DNA of 64,000 bases from Nocardia cyriacigeorgica GUH-2 (GCF_000284035.1 NC_016887.1:3782001-3846000); one strand, 5' to 3'. Positions 8,363 through 18,175 are shown, counted from the stretch's first letter. Made by a program: numbers and translations. The notes: generated by a model from the sequence alone, not told the origin.

Positions 8363-8852
8363 GACGTTCCCCATTCGTGGACGGATCACTGCCCATTGTC
8401 CGCTTGGCGTCCTCGGCGGAGGTGATGCGGACCACCGCGTCCTTGAACGCCATCCAGCCGAGCAGCGCGCATTTGACCCGCGCCGGGTATTTGGCGACGC
8501 CCGCCAGCGCGATGCCGTCGCCGATCATGTCCTCATCGCCCTCGACGGTGCCGCGGCTGGAGATCATCTCGTTGTAGGAGTCGACCACCTTCAGCGCCTG
8601 CTGCACCGGCAGCCCGATCACCTGATCGGTGAGGATCGAGGTGGCGGCCTGGCTGATCGAACAGCCCTGCCCCTCGTAGGACACGTCGGCGACATCGCCG
8701 TTGTCGTCCAGCTGGACGCGCAGGGTCACCTCATCGCCGCAGGTCGGGTTGACGTGGTGCACCTCGGCACCGAACGGCTCCCGTAGCCCGCGGTGATGCG
8801 GGTGTTTGTAGTGGTCCAGGATCACTTCCTGGTACATCTGCTCCATGCGCAT
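8355..8852 (-). CDS. sufU: SUF sulfur-transfer/scaffold protein SufU
   Basis: A 165-residue SufU/IscU-like protein. The three conserved Cys are present: Cys38 in NPTCGD, Cys64 in GQGCSIS and Cys128 in RVKCALLGW. SufU accepts persulfide sulfur from SufS (zinc-assisted) for cluster building by SufBCD. It starts 3 nt after sufS ends, and its stop lies inside the start region of sufT, so it is translationally tied to both. The ATG at 8852 is used; MEQMYQ two codons later is a possible alternative. Confidence 0.95.
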   Translation of the reverse strand: MRMEQMYQEVILDHYKHPHHRGLREPFGAEVHHVNPTCGDEVTLRVQLDDNGDVADVSYEGQGCSISQAATSILTDQVIGLPVQQALKVVDSYNEMISSRGTVEGDEDMIGDGIALAGVAKYPARVKCALLGWMAFKDAVVRITSAEDAKRTMGSDPSTNGERHE

Positions 8853-8855
8853 GAC

Positions 8856-10109
8856 TTATCCAACTCCGAAGAAGCTCTGCGCCTTCCGCACGGCGGCGAC
8901 CAGCTGCTCGACCTCGTCGACGGTGTTGTAGACCGCGAAGGAGGCCCGGGCGGTGGCGGCGATGCCGAACCGGCGGTGCAGCGGCCACGCGCAGTGGTGG
9001 CCCACCCGGATCGCCACACCCTGATCGTCGAGGATCTGGCCGACGTCGTGGGCGTGCACACCGTCGACCAGGAACGCCACCGCGCCGCCGCGGTCGACGT
9101 TCTCGGTGGGTCCGATGATCCGCACGCCGTCGATCTCGCCCAGCCCGGCGAGCGCGGCGTCGACGAGGGTGTGCTCGTGCGCGGCGACGGCTTCCATGCC
9201 GATGGCGTCCAGGTACCGCACGGCCGCGGCCAGGCCGATCACCTGCGAGGTCATCGGCACACCGGCCTCGAACCGCTGCGGCGGCGGCGCGTAGGTGCTG
9301 CGTTCCATGGTGACGGTCTCGATCATCGAACCGCCGGTGAGGAACGGCGGGGTTTCCTCGAGCAGTGCCCGCTTGCCGAACAGCACACCGACACCGGACG
9401 GGCCGAGCATCTTGTGCCCGGAGAACGCGGCGAAGTCGACGTCGAGCGCACGGAAGTCGACCGGCATATGCGGCACCGACTGGCAGGCATCGAGCACCAC
9501 CAGCGCACCGACCGCCCGAGCCCGCCGCACCAGTTCGGCGACCGGCGCGATCGCACCGGTCACATTGGACTGGTGGGTGAAGGCCACGACCTTGGTCGCC
9601 GGGCTCAGCTCCAGCGAATCGAGGTCGATGCGCCCGTCGTCGGTGACGCCGTACCACTTCAGCGTCGCCCCGGTGCGGCGCGACAACTCCTGCCACGGCA
9701 CCAGGTTCGCGTGATGCTCCAGCTCGGTGATGACGATCTCGTCGCCCGGGCCCACGTGGTACGGGAACCGGTCGTCGCCGAAGGCGTTGGTGACCAGGTT
9801 CAGCGATTCGGTCGCGTTCTTGGTGAACACGATCTCGCCCGCGTCGACTCCGACGAACCGCGCGATATCAGCGCGCGCGGCCTCGTAGGCGTCGGTGGCC
9901 TCCTCGGAGAGCTGATGCGCGCCGCGGTGCACGGCGGAATTGCTCTCCATGATGTAGGCGCGTTCGGCGTCGAGCACCGCCAGCGGGCGCTGCGAGGTGG
10001 CGCCGGAGTCCAGGTACACCAACGGTTTCCCGTCCCGGACCGTGCGGTTCAGGATCGGGAAGTCGGCCCGGACCCGGGCCACGTCGAGGGTGCGGACCGT
10101 AGCGGTCAT
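8856..10109 (-). CDS. sufS: Cysteine desulfurase SufS
   Basis: A 417-residue PLP-dependent class-V aminotransferase-fold cysteine desulfurase, which takes sulfur from L-cysteine for Fe-S assembly. The PLP lysine is Lys233 in SGHKMLGPSG, and the active-site Cys is Cys373 in VGHHCAWPLH. The start MTATVRTLD (10109) is chosen because it lies 1 nt after the sufC stop; the frame upstream belongs to sufC's 3' end. Length matches group II (SufS) desulfurases. It follows sufC and precedes sufU with a 3-nt gap. Confidence 0.96.
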   Translation of the reverse strand: MTATVRTLDVARVRADFPILNRTVRDGKPLVYLDSGATSQRPLAVLDAERAYIMESNSAVHRGAHQLSEEATDAYEAARADIARFVGVDAGEIVFTKNATESLNLVTNAFGDDRFPYHVGPGDEIVITELEHHANLVPWQELSRRTGATLKWYGVTDDGRIDLDSLELSPATKVVAFTHQSNVTGAIAPVAELVRRARAVGALVVLDACQSVPHMPVDFRALDVDFAAFSGHKMLGPSGVGVLFGKRALLEETPPFLTGGSMIETVTMERSTYAPPPQRFEAGVPMTSQVIGLAAAVRYLDAIGMEAVAAHEHTLVDAALAGLGEIDGVRIIGPTENVDRGGAVAFLVDGVHAHDVGQILDDQGVAIRVGHHCAWPLHRRFGIAATARASFAVYNTVDEVEQLVAAVRKAQSFFGVG

Positions 10110-10110
10110 A

Positions 10111-10884
10111 TCAGGCTCCAGCGGTGGCGGAGGTGAAGCGGACGTAGCCGTTGGCATCCAGTTCCTCGGCCAGTTCGGCGCCGCCCTCGGCGACGATGCG
10201 GCCGCCGACGAACACGTGCACGAACTCCGGCTGGATGTAGCGCAGGATGCGGGTGTAGTGGGTGATCAGCAGCACGCCACCGTTCTCGCGCTCCTTGTAG
10301 CGGTTCACGCCCTCGGACACGATGCGCAGCGCGTCGACGTCGAGGCCGGAGTCGGTCTCGTCCAGGATGGCGATCTTCGGCTTGAGCAGGCCCAGCTGCA
10401 GGATCTCGTGGCGCTTCTTCTCACCACCGGAGAACCCCTCGTTGACGCTGCGGTCGGCGAAGGCGGCGTCGATCTCGAGCTCGTTCATCGACTCCTTCAC
10501 CTCCTTGACCCAGTGCCGCAGCTTGGGGGCCTCACCGCGTACGGCGGTGGCGGCGGTGCGCAGGAAGTTCGACATCGAGACGCCGGGCACCTCGACCGGG
10601 TACTGCATGGCCAGGAACAGACCGGCCCGCGCGCGCTCGTCGACCGACATCTCCAGCACGTCTTCACCGTCGAGGGTGATCGAGCCGGAGGTCACCGTGT
10701 ACTTGGGGTGGCCGGCGATCGCGTAGGACAGCGTGGATTTGCCGGAACCGTTGGGGCCCATGATGGCGTGCGTCTCGCCCGAGCGGACGGTGAGGTTCAC
10801 GCCCTTGAGGATCTTGATGGGCTCGCCGGTCTCGTCGGGGTTGGCGACCTCGGCGTGCAGGTCCTTGATTTCCAGGGTGGTCAT
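10111..10884 (-). CDS. sufC: Fe-S assembly ATPase SufC
   Basis: A 257-residue ABC-type ATPase of the SufBCD scaffold. It shows Walker A GPNGSGKST (43-51), signature SGGEKKR (152-158) and Walker B IAILDETDSGLD (from 171). SufC binds SufB and SufD in the cytoplasm and powers cluster assembly; it is not a membrane transporter. It lies 32 nt after sufD, the largest gap inside the operon, and has its own possible AAGGA ribosome site. Confidence 0.96.
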   Translation of the reverse strand: MTTLEIKDLHAEVANPDETGEPIKILKGVNLTVRSGETHAIMGPNGSGKSTLSYAIAGHPKYTVTSGSITLDGEDVLEMSVDERARAGLFLAMQYPVEVPGVSMSNFLRTAATAVRGEAPKLRHWVKEVKESMNELEIDAAFADRSVNEGFSGGEKKRHEILQLGLLKPKIAILDETDSGLDVDALRIVSEGVNRYKERENGGVLLITHYTRILRYIQPEFVHVFVGGRIVAEGGAELAEELDANGYVRFTSATAGA

Positions 10885-10916
10885 GGAGTTCCTTTACGAA
10901 AGTGTGTGGGCTGGTG

Positions 10917-12095
10917 TCAGGCGCCGATCGCGGCGAGTTCGGCCTCGATGGCCGCCTCGAGCCGCTCCCGGACCTCGGGGACCGCGATCTTCTGGATGAT
11001 CTCGTGGAAGAAGCCGCGCACCACCAGGCGGCGGGCGGCGTCCTCGGGGATACCGCGAGCGCGCAGGTAGAACAGCTGCTCGTCGTCGAAGCGGCCGGTG
11101 GCGCTGGCATGGCCGGCACCGAGGATCTCACCGGTCTCGATCTCGAGGTTGGGCACCGAATCGGCGCGGGCGCCGTCGGTGAGCACCAGGTTGCGGTTCA
11201 CCTCGAAGGTGTCGGTCCCCTCGGCCGCGGCGCGGATCAGCACATCGCCGACCCACACGGTGCGGGCATCGCCCTTGGGCGAATCCGGATCACCTTGCAG
11301 CGCACCCTTGTACAGCACGTTCGACTTGCAGTTGGGGACCGCGTGGTCGACCAGCAGGCGCTGCTCGAAATGCTGGCCGGCATCGGCGAAGTAGAGGCCG
11401 AGCAGTTCGGCGTCGCCGCCGGGGCCGTCGTAGCGGACGGTGCCGGTGAGCCGCACCAGATCGCCACCGAGGGTGACGGCGGTGTGGCGCAGGGTGGCGT
11501 CGCGGCCCAGCTTGGCGTGGTGGGCGGTGGTGTGCACGGCGTCGTCGGCCCAGTCCTGCACCGCGACGACGGTGAGCTTGGCGCTGTCGCCGAGCACGAA
11601 TTCCACGTTCTCCGCGTAGGTTCCGCTGCCGCGCTGGTCGATGACGACGGTGACGACGGCGAAGTTGGCCAGCCGGATCTGCAGGTGGCCGAAGGCGGTC
11701 TTGCCCTCGCCCGGCCCGGTCATCGTGACGGTGACCGGCTGCGCGACCTCGACCTCGGCGCCCACCGAGACGATGGTGGCCTGCTCGAAACCGGAGTAGG
11801 CCTGCGCGGCCACCCGATCGGCGGGCACACCGCCCTCGCCGAGGCGGGCATCGCCGCGCTCGACGGTCTCGACGGTCACGCCCTCGACCGGGGTGACCTC
11901 GATGGTGGCCTGCCCGTCACGGGTGGCGGTGCCGTCGTGCAGTCCGCGCAACCGGCGCAGCGGGGTGAACCGCCAGGCCTCGTCCTTGGCGGACGGGACC
12001 TCGAAGGCGTTCACGTCGAAGGACGTGAAGACCTCACCCTTGTTGATGGCGGGGGTACGAGCCTCAGCGGCTTCGGCAACGTTCTCGACGGCCAT
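10917..12095 (-). CDS. sufD: Fe-S assembly scaffold protein SufD
   Basis: A 392-residue SufD, homologous to SufB at its C-terminus (beta-helix core; IPEDAARRLVVRGFFHEII near the end, like the SufB ending). With SufB and SufC it forms the scaffold complex and helps iron entry. Start ATG 12095 overlaps the sufB stop as TGATG. Gene order B-D-C-S-U-T matches mycobacteria. Confidence 0.95.
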   Translation of the reverse strand: MAVENVAEAAEARTPAINKGEVFTSFDVNAFEVPSAKDEAWRFTPLRRLRGLHDGTATRDGQATIEVTPVEGVTVETVERGDARLGEGGVPADRVAAQAYSGFEQATIVSVGAEVEVAQPVTVTMTGPGEGKTAFGHLQIRLANFAVVTVVIDQRGSGTYAENVEFVLGDSAKLTVVAVQDWADDAVHTTAHHAKLGRDATLRHTAVTLGGDLVRLTGTVRYDGPGGDAELLGLYFADAGQHFEQRLLVDHAVPNCKSNVLYKGALQGDPDSPKGDARTVWVGDVLIRAAAEGTDTFEVNRNLVLTDGARADSVPNLEIETGEILGAGHASATGRFDDEQLFYLRARGIPEDAARRLVVRGFFHEIIQKIAVPEVRERLEAAIEAELAAIGA

Positions 12096-13531
12096 CAGCC
12101 GACGGCTCCTTCCATCTGCAGTTCGATCAGGCGGTTCAGCTCGAGGGCGTATTCCATCGGCAGTTCCTTGGCGATGGGCTCGACGAAGCCACGCACCACC
12201 ATCGCCATCGCCTCGTCCTCGGTGAGGCCGCGGCTCATCAGGTAGAACAGCTGGTCCTCGGAGACCTTGGAGACCGTAGCCTCGTGGCCCATGGTCACGT
12301 CGTCCTCGCGGATGTCGACGTAGGGGTAGGTGTCGGAGCGGCTGATGGTATCGACCAGCAGCGCGTCACACTTGACCGTCGACTTCGAGCCGTGGGCGCC
12401 CTTGTTGACCTGCACCAGGCCGCGGTAGGAGGCCCGCCCGCCGCCGCGCGCCACCGACTTCGACACGATGGTCGAGGAGGTGTGCGGCGCCAGGTGCAGC
12501 ATCTTGGCGCCGGTGTCCTGGTGCTGACCCTCGCCGGCGAAGGCCACCGAAAGCACCTCGCCCTTGGCGTGCTCGCCGGTCATCCAGACCGCCGGGTACT
12601 TCATGGTGACCTTGGAACCGATATTGCCGTCGATCCACTCCATGGTCGCGCCCGCCTCGGCCTTGGCCCGCTTGGTGACCAGGTTGTAGACGTTGTTGGA
12701 CCAGTTCTGGATGGTGGTGTAGCGGCAGCGGCCGCCCTTCTTGACGATGATCTCGACGACCGCGGAGTGCAGCGAGTCGGACTTGTAGATCGGCGCGGTG
12801 CAGCCCTCGACGTAGTGCACGTAGGCGCCCTCGTCGACGATGATCAGCGTGCGCTCGAACTGGCCCATGTTCTCGGTGTTGATCCGGAAGTAGGCCTGCA
12901 GCGGGATGTCGACGTGCACGCCCGGCGGCACGTAGATGAACGAACCACCCGACCACACCGCGGTGTTGAGCGCGGAGAACTTGTTGTCACCGGCGGGGAT
13001 GACCGAGCCGAAGTACTGCTCGAAGATCTCCGGGTGCTCGCGCAGACCGGTGTCGGTGTCGAGGAAGATCACGCCCTGGGCCTCCAGGTCCTCGCGGATC
13101 TGGTGGTAGACGACCTCGGATTCGTACTGCGCGGCGACACCGGCGACCAGCCGCTGCTTCTCCGCCTCCGGGATGCCCAGCTTGTCGTAGGTGTTCTTGA
13201 TGTCCTCGGGCAGGTCTTCCCAGCTCTCGGCCTGCTTCTCGGTCGAGCGCACGAAGTACTTGATGTTGTCGAAGTCGATGCCGTCGAGGTTGGAACCCCA
13301 GTTCGGCATCGGCTTGCGCTCGAAGATGCGCAGCGCCTTGAGCCGCTGCTCGAGCATCCAGGGCTGCTCGTTCTTCTTGGCCGAGATGTCGCGGACGACA
13401 GCCTCGGACAGGCCTCGTTGCGCACTGGCACCGGCCACATCCGAATCGGCCCAGCCGTAACCGTATTTACCCAGCGAAGCGATGGTCTCTTCCTGAGTGA
13501 GCGGTTGCACCTGGTCGGTGGTCGTCGTCAT
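12095..13531 (-). CDS. sufB: Fe-S assembly scaffold protein SufB
   Basis: A 478-residue SufB, the main scaffold on which Fe-S clusters form. The start MTTTTDQVQPLTQEE (13531) overlaps the sufR stop as ATGA; the much longer open frame upstream runs antisense-like through sufR and is rejected. Typical SufB segments are clear, for example SVARGGGRASYRGLVQV and the ending MAMVVRGFVEPIAKELP. Some mycobacterial SufB proteins carry inteins; none is present here, since the protein is of normal length and uninterrupted. Confidence 0.96.
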   Translation of the reverse strand: MTTTTDQVQPLTQEETIASLGKYGYGWADSDVAGASAQRGLSEAVVRDISAKKNEQPWMLEQRLKALRIFERKPMPNWGSNLDGIDFDNIKYFVRSTEKQAESWEDLPEDIKNTYDKLGIPEAEKQRLVAGVAAQYESEVVYHQIREDLEAQGVIFLDTDTGLREHPEIFEQYFGSVIPAGDNKFSALNTAVWSGGSFIYVPPGVHVDIPLQAYFRINTENMGQFERTLIIVDEGAYVHYVEGCTAPIYKSDSLHSAVVEIIVKKGGRCRYTTIQNWSNNVYNLVTKRAKAEAGATMEWIDGNIGSKVTMKYPAVWMTGEHAKGEVLSVAFAGEGQHQDTGAKMLHLAPHTSSTIVSKSVARGGGRASYRGLVQVNKGAHGSKSTVKCDALLVDTISRSDTYPYVDIREDDVTMGHEATVSKVSEDQLFYLMSRGLTEDEAMAMVVRGFVEPIAKELPMEYALELNRLIELQMEGAVG

Positions 13532-14361
13532 TCGGCACTCCTTCCGGAGTCGTTCGTTCCTACCGTTGCGGGCTGTGCAACGGCTGTTGGAGAGGCTGTA
13601 TTCGGTTCGGTGGTCGGTTCGTCGTGCGCCTGACCGGGCGTGAGCACCAGCAGCGGCACGTGGGTCGTGCAGGCGCAGTCGCCATTGGCGATGGTGGCCA
13701 GCCGTTGCACGTGCGTGCCGAGCAGTTCCCGGAACGCCTCGAGTTCGGCCTGGCACAGCTGCGGGAACTCTTCGGCGACGTGCGAGACCGGGCAGTGATG
13801 CTGGCAGATCTGCACGCCGGTGCCCACCTTGCGGGTGGTCGCGGCGAACCCGGCGTCGGTGAACGCCTCGGCGATCTCCTCGGCCTTGGCCTCGGTCTCG
13901 ACCTGGGTGTGCTCGCGCACCGGATCGATCCCGGCCACGATAGTCCTGGCCCGTTTGCGGGCGAACTCGGTGATGGCCTTCTCGCCGCCGATCTCGCCGA
14001 GCTGACGGATCGCGGCACCGGCCAGATCGTCGTAGGCGTGGCCCAGCCGGCCCCGTCCGGCGGCGGTGAGCTGGTACTGCTTGGCGGGACGGCCGCGGCC
14101 CTTCTGCTGCCACGGCGCCGACCGGCTCGCACGCGCCTGACCGGAGTCGATGAGCGCGTCGAGGTGGCGGCGCACACCGGCCGGCGTCAGCCCGAGCCTG
14201 GCGCTGATCGCGGTCGCGGTGATCGGGCCTTCCTCCAGCAGCAACTGGACGATGGCGGCCCGGGTATGTCCCTCACCGGACGTCGCGGGCGCAGCAGTCG
14301 ACCCGGGACCGGCCCGGTGACCAGCCCTTTCCTCGACGTTCGGCAAACCCACGGTTTTCAC
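13528..14361 (-). CDS. sufR: Fe-S sensing repressor SufR
   Basis: A 277-residue winged-helix regulator. The HTH lies at about residues 35-80 (ATAISARLGLTPAGVRRHL) and the C-terminal cluster-binding region has Cys186, Cys190 (CQHHC), Cys203, Cys229 and Cys231 (CAC). SufR proteins bind a [4Fe-4S] cluster and repress the suf operon when clusters suffice. It is first in the operon and its stop overlaps sufB (ATGA). The start is a GTG at 14361; an ATG 5 nt upstream is out of frame. The tail after residue 240 is Pro/Thr-rich and probably disordered. Confidence 0.93.
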   Translation of the reverse strand: MKTVGLPNVEERAGHRAGPGSTAAPATSGEGHTRAAIVQLLLEEGPITATAISARLGLTPAGVRRHLDALIDSGQARASRSAPWQQKGRGRPAKQYQLTAAGRGRLGHAYDDLAGAAIRQLGEIGGEKAITEFARKRARTIVAGIDPVREHTQVETEAKAEEIAEAFTDAGFAATTRKVGTGVQICQHHCPVSHVAEEFPQLCQAELEAFRELLGTHVQRLATIANGDCACTTHVPLLVLTPGQAHDEPTTEPNTASPTAVAQPATVGTNDSGRSAE

Positions 14362-14775
14362 AACATCAGTGTGGCGGAATTCGTTCCCGAAATCTAATAA
14401 GGGTCCCCTGACCTCGAACGCCGGGTCGGTCCGTGCCGAACCGCCGCGACCGCCTCACCTCCGGTTTCGCGATGAAACCGCAGGTCACCAACCACCGATC
14501 GGCGGTGAAAGGTGAAGCAAATCACTCTGCGAGACCGGCCACCAGCACCGGGTTCGCCCGGATTGCCGGATTTCGCGACCCCGTGGCGGACTCGCCCGAG
14601 CGCGATGGCCCCGATCCTCCGATCGCGGTCACGTCCATCCGGATCGACAGCGGGATCGGCGAATGCTGAAGGTTAGCCGTATGGACGCGGCAGACTCGGC
14701 CTGCCGGCACAACCCCCGATGCCCGCAGGCTGTCGCCGGGATAGACCCGCCCTCGCCCCATTACGCTTGCCTCTC
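14362..14775. promoter_or_regulatory. Divergent promoter region sufR / mptB
   Basis: This 414-nt region separates the suf operon from mptB and must hold both promoters and any SufR operator. I see an AT-rich patch (14390-14400) just upstream of sufR and a short inverted repeat GGTC-CCCT-GACC (14402-14413). TTACGC ends about 9 nt before the mptB GTG, so mptB could be leaderless. No gene is evident. Confidence 0.5.
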
Positions 14776-16458
14776 GTGGCGGTACTGGAGGGCGCGCGGC
14801 GCAAGACATTGACGCTGGGGCGCCGGGCACTGGGTCTGGACGCACCCGCGGCGGATCACACCATCGCGGTGCTGCACCGCGACGAATCCGAAGTCCCGGG
14901 ACTCGACCGCAAGGAAACGGTGCAGCTGGACCGGATCCGGCTGCTCGGCGCCACCGGCACCGTCCTCATGGCCATCAGCGCGCTCGGCATCGGCGCCCAG
15001 CCCGTGCATCAGAACCCCACCTCCGGCGTACGGGTCCTCGGTATCTTCGCGCGCGCACACACCGGCTCGCTGGCCATGTGCATGGTGGGCACGGTCGTGG
15101 TGGTGCTGGCCTGGCTGCTGCTGGGCCGTTTCGCCGTCGGCGGGATCGGCGGCTCGCCCATCCACCGGCTGACCCGCTCGCAGATGGACCGCACCCTGCT
15201 GCTGTGGATCATCCCGCTCAGCGTCGCTCCCCCGCTGTTCAGCAACGACGTCTACTCCTATCTCGCGCAGAGCGAGATCGCCGCCCGCGGTATCGACCCC
15301 TATAAAGAAGGGCCGGTCGCCGGGCTCGGCATCGACAACGTGCTGACCAACAACGTGCCCACGATCTGGCGTGATACCCCCGCGCCGTACGGCCCGCTGT
15401 TCCTGTGGATGGGCCGCGGCATCGCGACCATCACCGGCGACAACATCATCGCCGGGGTCTGGGTGCATCGATTGCTCGCCCTCGCCGGTGTGGCACTGAT
15501 CGTGTGGGCGCTGCCGCGATTGTCGGTCCGTTGCGGTGTGGCGCCGGTGAGCGCGTTGTGGCTGGGCGCGGCGAATCCGCTGGTGCTGTTCCATCTGGTC
15601 GGCGGCGTGCACAACGATGCGCTGATGCTCGGGCTGATGCTGGCCGGCGTCGAGCTCACCCTGCGCGCCATCGAAGACACCCATCCGTTCGATCGGCGGG
15701 CCTACGCGCTGCTCATCGGTGGCGCGGTGGTCATCTCGCTGTCGTCGTCGGTGAAGATCACCTCGCTGATAGCGCTCGGCTTCGTCGGGATGGCGCTGGC
15801 CAGACGCTGGGGCGGCGGGTTCAAGCAATTGGTCACCGCCGCCGCACTACTCGGCGTGATAGCCCTGGCGACGACGTTGTTCGTCAGCCTCGCCAGCGGT
15901 CTCGGATTCGGCTGGACCCAGACCTTGAGCGTGGCCAACGCGGTACGCAGCTGGATGTCGCTACCGACCGCGCTGGGCATCATCACCGGCTTCGGCGGAG
16001 TACTGCTCGGCCTCGGCGATCACACCACCGCCCTGCTGAGCATCACCCGCCCGATCGCCGCCGTCGCCGCCGGATTCATCACGGTCCGCATGCTCGTCGC
16101 GACCGGAACCGGCCGCCTGCACCCGGTCGGCGCGCTCGGCGTCTCGATGGGCGCGATCGTGCTGCTGTTCCCGGTGGTGCAGCCCTGGTATCTGCTGTGG
16201 GCCATCGTGCCGCTCGCGGCGTGGGCGACCAGGCCGGTGTTCCGTGTACCCGCGGTCGCGCTGTCGGCGGTGGTCAGCGTGTTGCAGATGCCGCGCGGGG
16301 CCGATATGGAGGTCTTCCAGATCGTCGGCGCCGCCATCGCCACCACCATCGTGTGCGTGCTGTTCATCGTGGTGACGCGTAACGCGCTGCCGTGGCGGGC
16401 GCAGACAGGGGTGTCTGCCCGGTCACAGCCGGCCACGGCTTACGGTGTGAGATCGTGA
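14776..16458 (+). CDS. mptB: Alpha-(1->6)-mannopyranosyltransferase MptB-like
   Basis: A 560-residue polytopic membrane glycosyltransferase of the GT-C type, with about a dozen hydrophobic helices and an acidic motif in the first large periplasmic loop (NDVYSYLAQSEIAARGIDPY). MptB makes the alpha-1,6-mannan backbone of lipomannan/lipoarabinomannan using polyprenyl-phosphomannose. The identification is supported by its place beside sufR, as for Rv1459c. I choose GTG 14776; an ATG at 14719 adds residues unlike protein. It overlaps the ABC ATPase gene as GTGA. Confidence 0.88.
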   Translation: MAVLEGARRKTLTLGRRALGLDAPAADHTIAVLHRDESEVPGLDRKETVQLDRIRLLGATGTVLMAISALGIGAQPVHQNPTSGVRVLGIFARAHTGSLAMCMVGTVVVVLAWLLLGRFAVGGIGGSPIHRLTRSQMDRTLLLWIIPLSVAPPLFSNDVYSYLAQSEIAARGIDPYKEGPVAGLGIDNVLTNNVPTIWRDTPAPYGPLFLWMGRGIATITGDNIIAGVWVHRLLALAGVALIVWALPRLSVRCGVAPVSALWLGAANPLVLFHLVGGVHNDALMLGLMLAGVELTLRAIEDTHPFDRRAYALLIGGAVVISLSSSVKITSLIALGFVGMALARRWGGGFKQLVTAAALLGVIALATTLFVSLASGLGFGWTQTLSVANAVRSWMSLPTALGIITGFGGVLLGLGDHTTALLSITRPIAAVAAGFITVRMLVATGTGRLHPVGALGVSMGAIVLLFPVVQPWYLLWAIVPLAAWATRPVFRVPAVALSAVVSVLQMPRGADMEVFQIVGAAIATTIVCVLFIVVTRNALPWRAQTGVSARSQPATAYGVRS

Positions 16459-17387
16459 CCGCAGCCTCCGGACCCGCCGTGCGCGTCGACGGCGTCGTCA
16501 AGCGCTACGGCGAGACCACCGCGGTCGACGGGATCGGATTCGATGTCGAACGCGCCCAGGTGCTCGCCCTCCTCGGACCCAACGGCGCGGGCAAGACCAC
16601 CACCGTCGAGATGTGCGAGGGGTTCGTCACCCCCGACGCCGGCTCGGTGCGGGTGCTCGGTCTCGACCCGATCGCCGACTCCGATCAGCTGCGCCCGCGC
16701 ATCGGCGTGATGCTCCAGGGCGGCGGCGCGTATCCCGGCGCCAAGGCCGGGGAGATGCTCGACCTGGTCGCCGCCTACTCCGCCGACCCGCTCGACCCCG
16801 ACTGGCTGCTGCGCACGCTCGGCCTCGACGACAATCGCCGCACCCCCTACCGGCGGCTGTCCGGCGGCCAGCAGCAGCGGCTGTCGCTGGCCTGCGCGCT
16901 GGTGGGGCGCCCGGAGATCGTGTTCCTGGACGAGCCGACCGCGGGGCTGGACGCGCAGGCCCGGATCATGGTGTGGGAGTTGATCGATGCGCTACGCCGC
17001 GACGGCGTCACCGTCGTGCTCACCACGCACATGATGGACGAGGCCGAGGAACTCGCCGACCAGCTGGTGATCATCGACCACGGCCGCATCGTCGCCGCAG
17101 GCACGCCCGCCGAGGTGACCGCACACGGTGCCGCGGGCCAGCTGCGCTTCACCGCGCCGCCCAAGCTCGATCTGGAACTGCTGAAATCGGCGCTGCCGGA
17201 AGGTTTCGCGCCGCGCGAGACCAGCCCCGGCTCCTACCTGGTCGAGGGCGAGATCGATCCGCAGGTGCTGGCCACGGTGACGGCATGGTGCGCGCGGGTG
17301 AACGTGCTGGCCACCGATATCCGCATCGATCAACGCCGCCTCGAAGACGTCTTCCTGGAACTCACCGGACGGGATCTGCGCGGATGA
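16455..17387 (+). CDS. ABC transporter ATP-binding protein (drug/lipid exporter type)
   Basis: A 310-residue ABC ATPase with Walker A GPNGAGKTT, signature LSGGQQQRLSLA and Walker B IVFLDEPTAGLD, plus a C-terminal extension typical of DrrA/CcmA-like export ATPases. GTG 16455 overlaps the mptB stop (GTGA) and is preferred to an upstream ATG within mptB. It pairs with the permease overlapping its end. Homologues in M. tuberculosis (Rv1458c/Rv1457c) have the same neighbours; the substrate is not known. Linkage to mptB suggests a cell-envelope role, which is inference. Confidence 0.93.
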   Translation: MTAASGPAVRVDGVVKRYGETTAVDGIGFDVERAQVLALLGPNGAGKTTTVEMCEGFVTPDAGSVRVLGLDPIADSDQLRPRIGVMLQGGGAYPGAKAGEMLDLVAAYSADPLDPDWLLRTLGLDDNRRTPYRRLSGGQQQRLSLACALVGRPEIVFLDEPTAGLDAQARIMVWELIDALRRDGVTVVLTTHMMDEAEELADQLVIIDHGRIVAAGTPAEVTAHGAAGQLRFTAPPKLDLELLKSALPEGFAPRETSPGSYLVEGEIDPQVLATVTAWCARVNVLATDIRIDQRRLEDVFLELTGRDLRG

Positions 17388-18175
17388 CCAAACCCGACCT
17401 CAGCACCAACCGCTTCCCCGCGGGCACCTTCACTCCCGCTCCGCGCCCGAACACGCGCGCCACCATGCTGGCCGCGCAGACCCGCCTCGAGCTGATCCTG
17501 CTGCTGCGCAACGGCGAACAGCTGCTGCTCACCATGCTGATTCCGATCACCTTGCTGATCGGGCTCACCCTGCTGCCGTTCGGCGATCTCGGCACCGACC
17601 GGGTCGATCAGATCGTGCCCGCGGTGATGATGGTCGCGGTGATGTCGACCGCGTTCACCGGCCAGGCGATCGCGGTCGGGTTCGACCGCCGCTACGGCGC
17701 ACTGAAGCGGCTCGGTGCGACCGCGCTGCCGAAGTGGGGCATCGTCGCCGGTAAGAGCGCGGCCGTGCTGATCGTGGTGGTGTTGCAGGCGCTGCTGCTC
17801 GGACTGATCGGCGCGGCCCTGGGCTGGCGGCCGGAACCGGCGGGGCTGCTGCTGGGTGCGGTGGTGATCGCGCTGGGCACCGCCACCTTCGCCACGATGG
17901 GCCTGCTGCTGGGCGGCACACTCAAGGCCGAAGTGGTGCTGGCGCTGGCGAATGTGCTGTGGTTCGTCATGCTCGGGGTGGCCACGGTGGTGTTCGCCTC
18001 CGACGATCTGCCGACGGCGGTGAGTGTGCTCGCGCGGTTGATCCCGTCGGGTGCGATGGCGGTGGCGCTGGAGGACGCGCTGCGCAACAGCATCGACTGG
18101 TTCGGCGTCGCCGTGCTCGCGGCGTGGGGCCTGATCTGCGGGTTCCTCGCCACCAGGTTCTTCCGCTTCCACTGA
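17384..18175 (+). CDS. ABC-2 type transporter permease
   Basis: A 263-residue membrane protein with six hydrophobic segments (for example LLTMLIPITLLIGLTLL, ILIVVVLQALLLGLIG, ALANVLWFVMLGVATVVF) in the ABC-2 permease pattern, with GFDRRYGALKRLGATALP as the cytoplasmic coupling region. Start ATG 17384 overlaps the ATPase stop (ATGA). It forms an exporter with the preceding ATPase and lies directly before ctaA. Confidence 0.92.
   Translation: MTKPDLSTNRFPAGTFTPAPRPNTRATMLAAQTRLELILLLRNGEQLLLTMLIPITLLIGLTLLPFGDLGTDRVDQIVPAVMMVAVMSTAFTGQAIAVGFDRRYGALKRLGATALPKWGIVAGKSAAVLIVVVLQALLLGLIGAALGWRPEPAGLLLGAVVIALGTATFATMGLLLGGTLKAEVVLALANVLWFVMLGVATVVFASDDLPTAVSVLARLIPSGAMAVALEDALRNSIDWFGVAVLAAWGLICGFLATRFFRFH

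Noticed and set aside
12284..13633. Long plus-strand frame across sufB
   Set aside because: Antisense shadow of sufB with low-complexity Asp/Val/Gly-rich translation and no ribosome site.
12095..14113. 672-codon frame suggesting a SufB fusion
   Set aside because: The upstream third lies out of frame over sufR; SufB starts at MTTTTDQVQ with an ATGA overlap.
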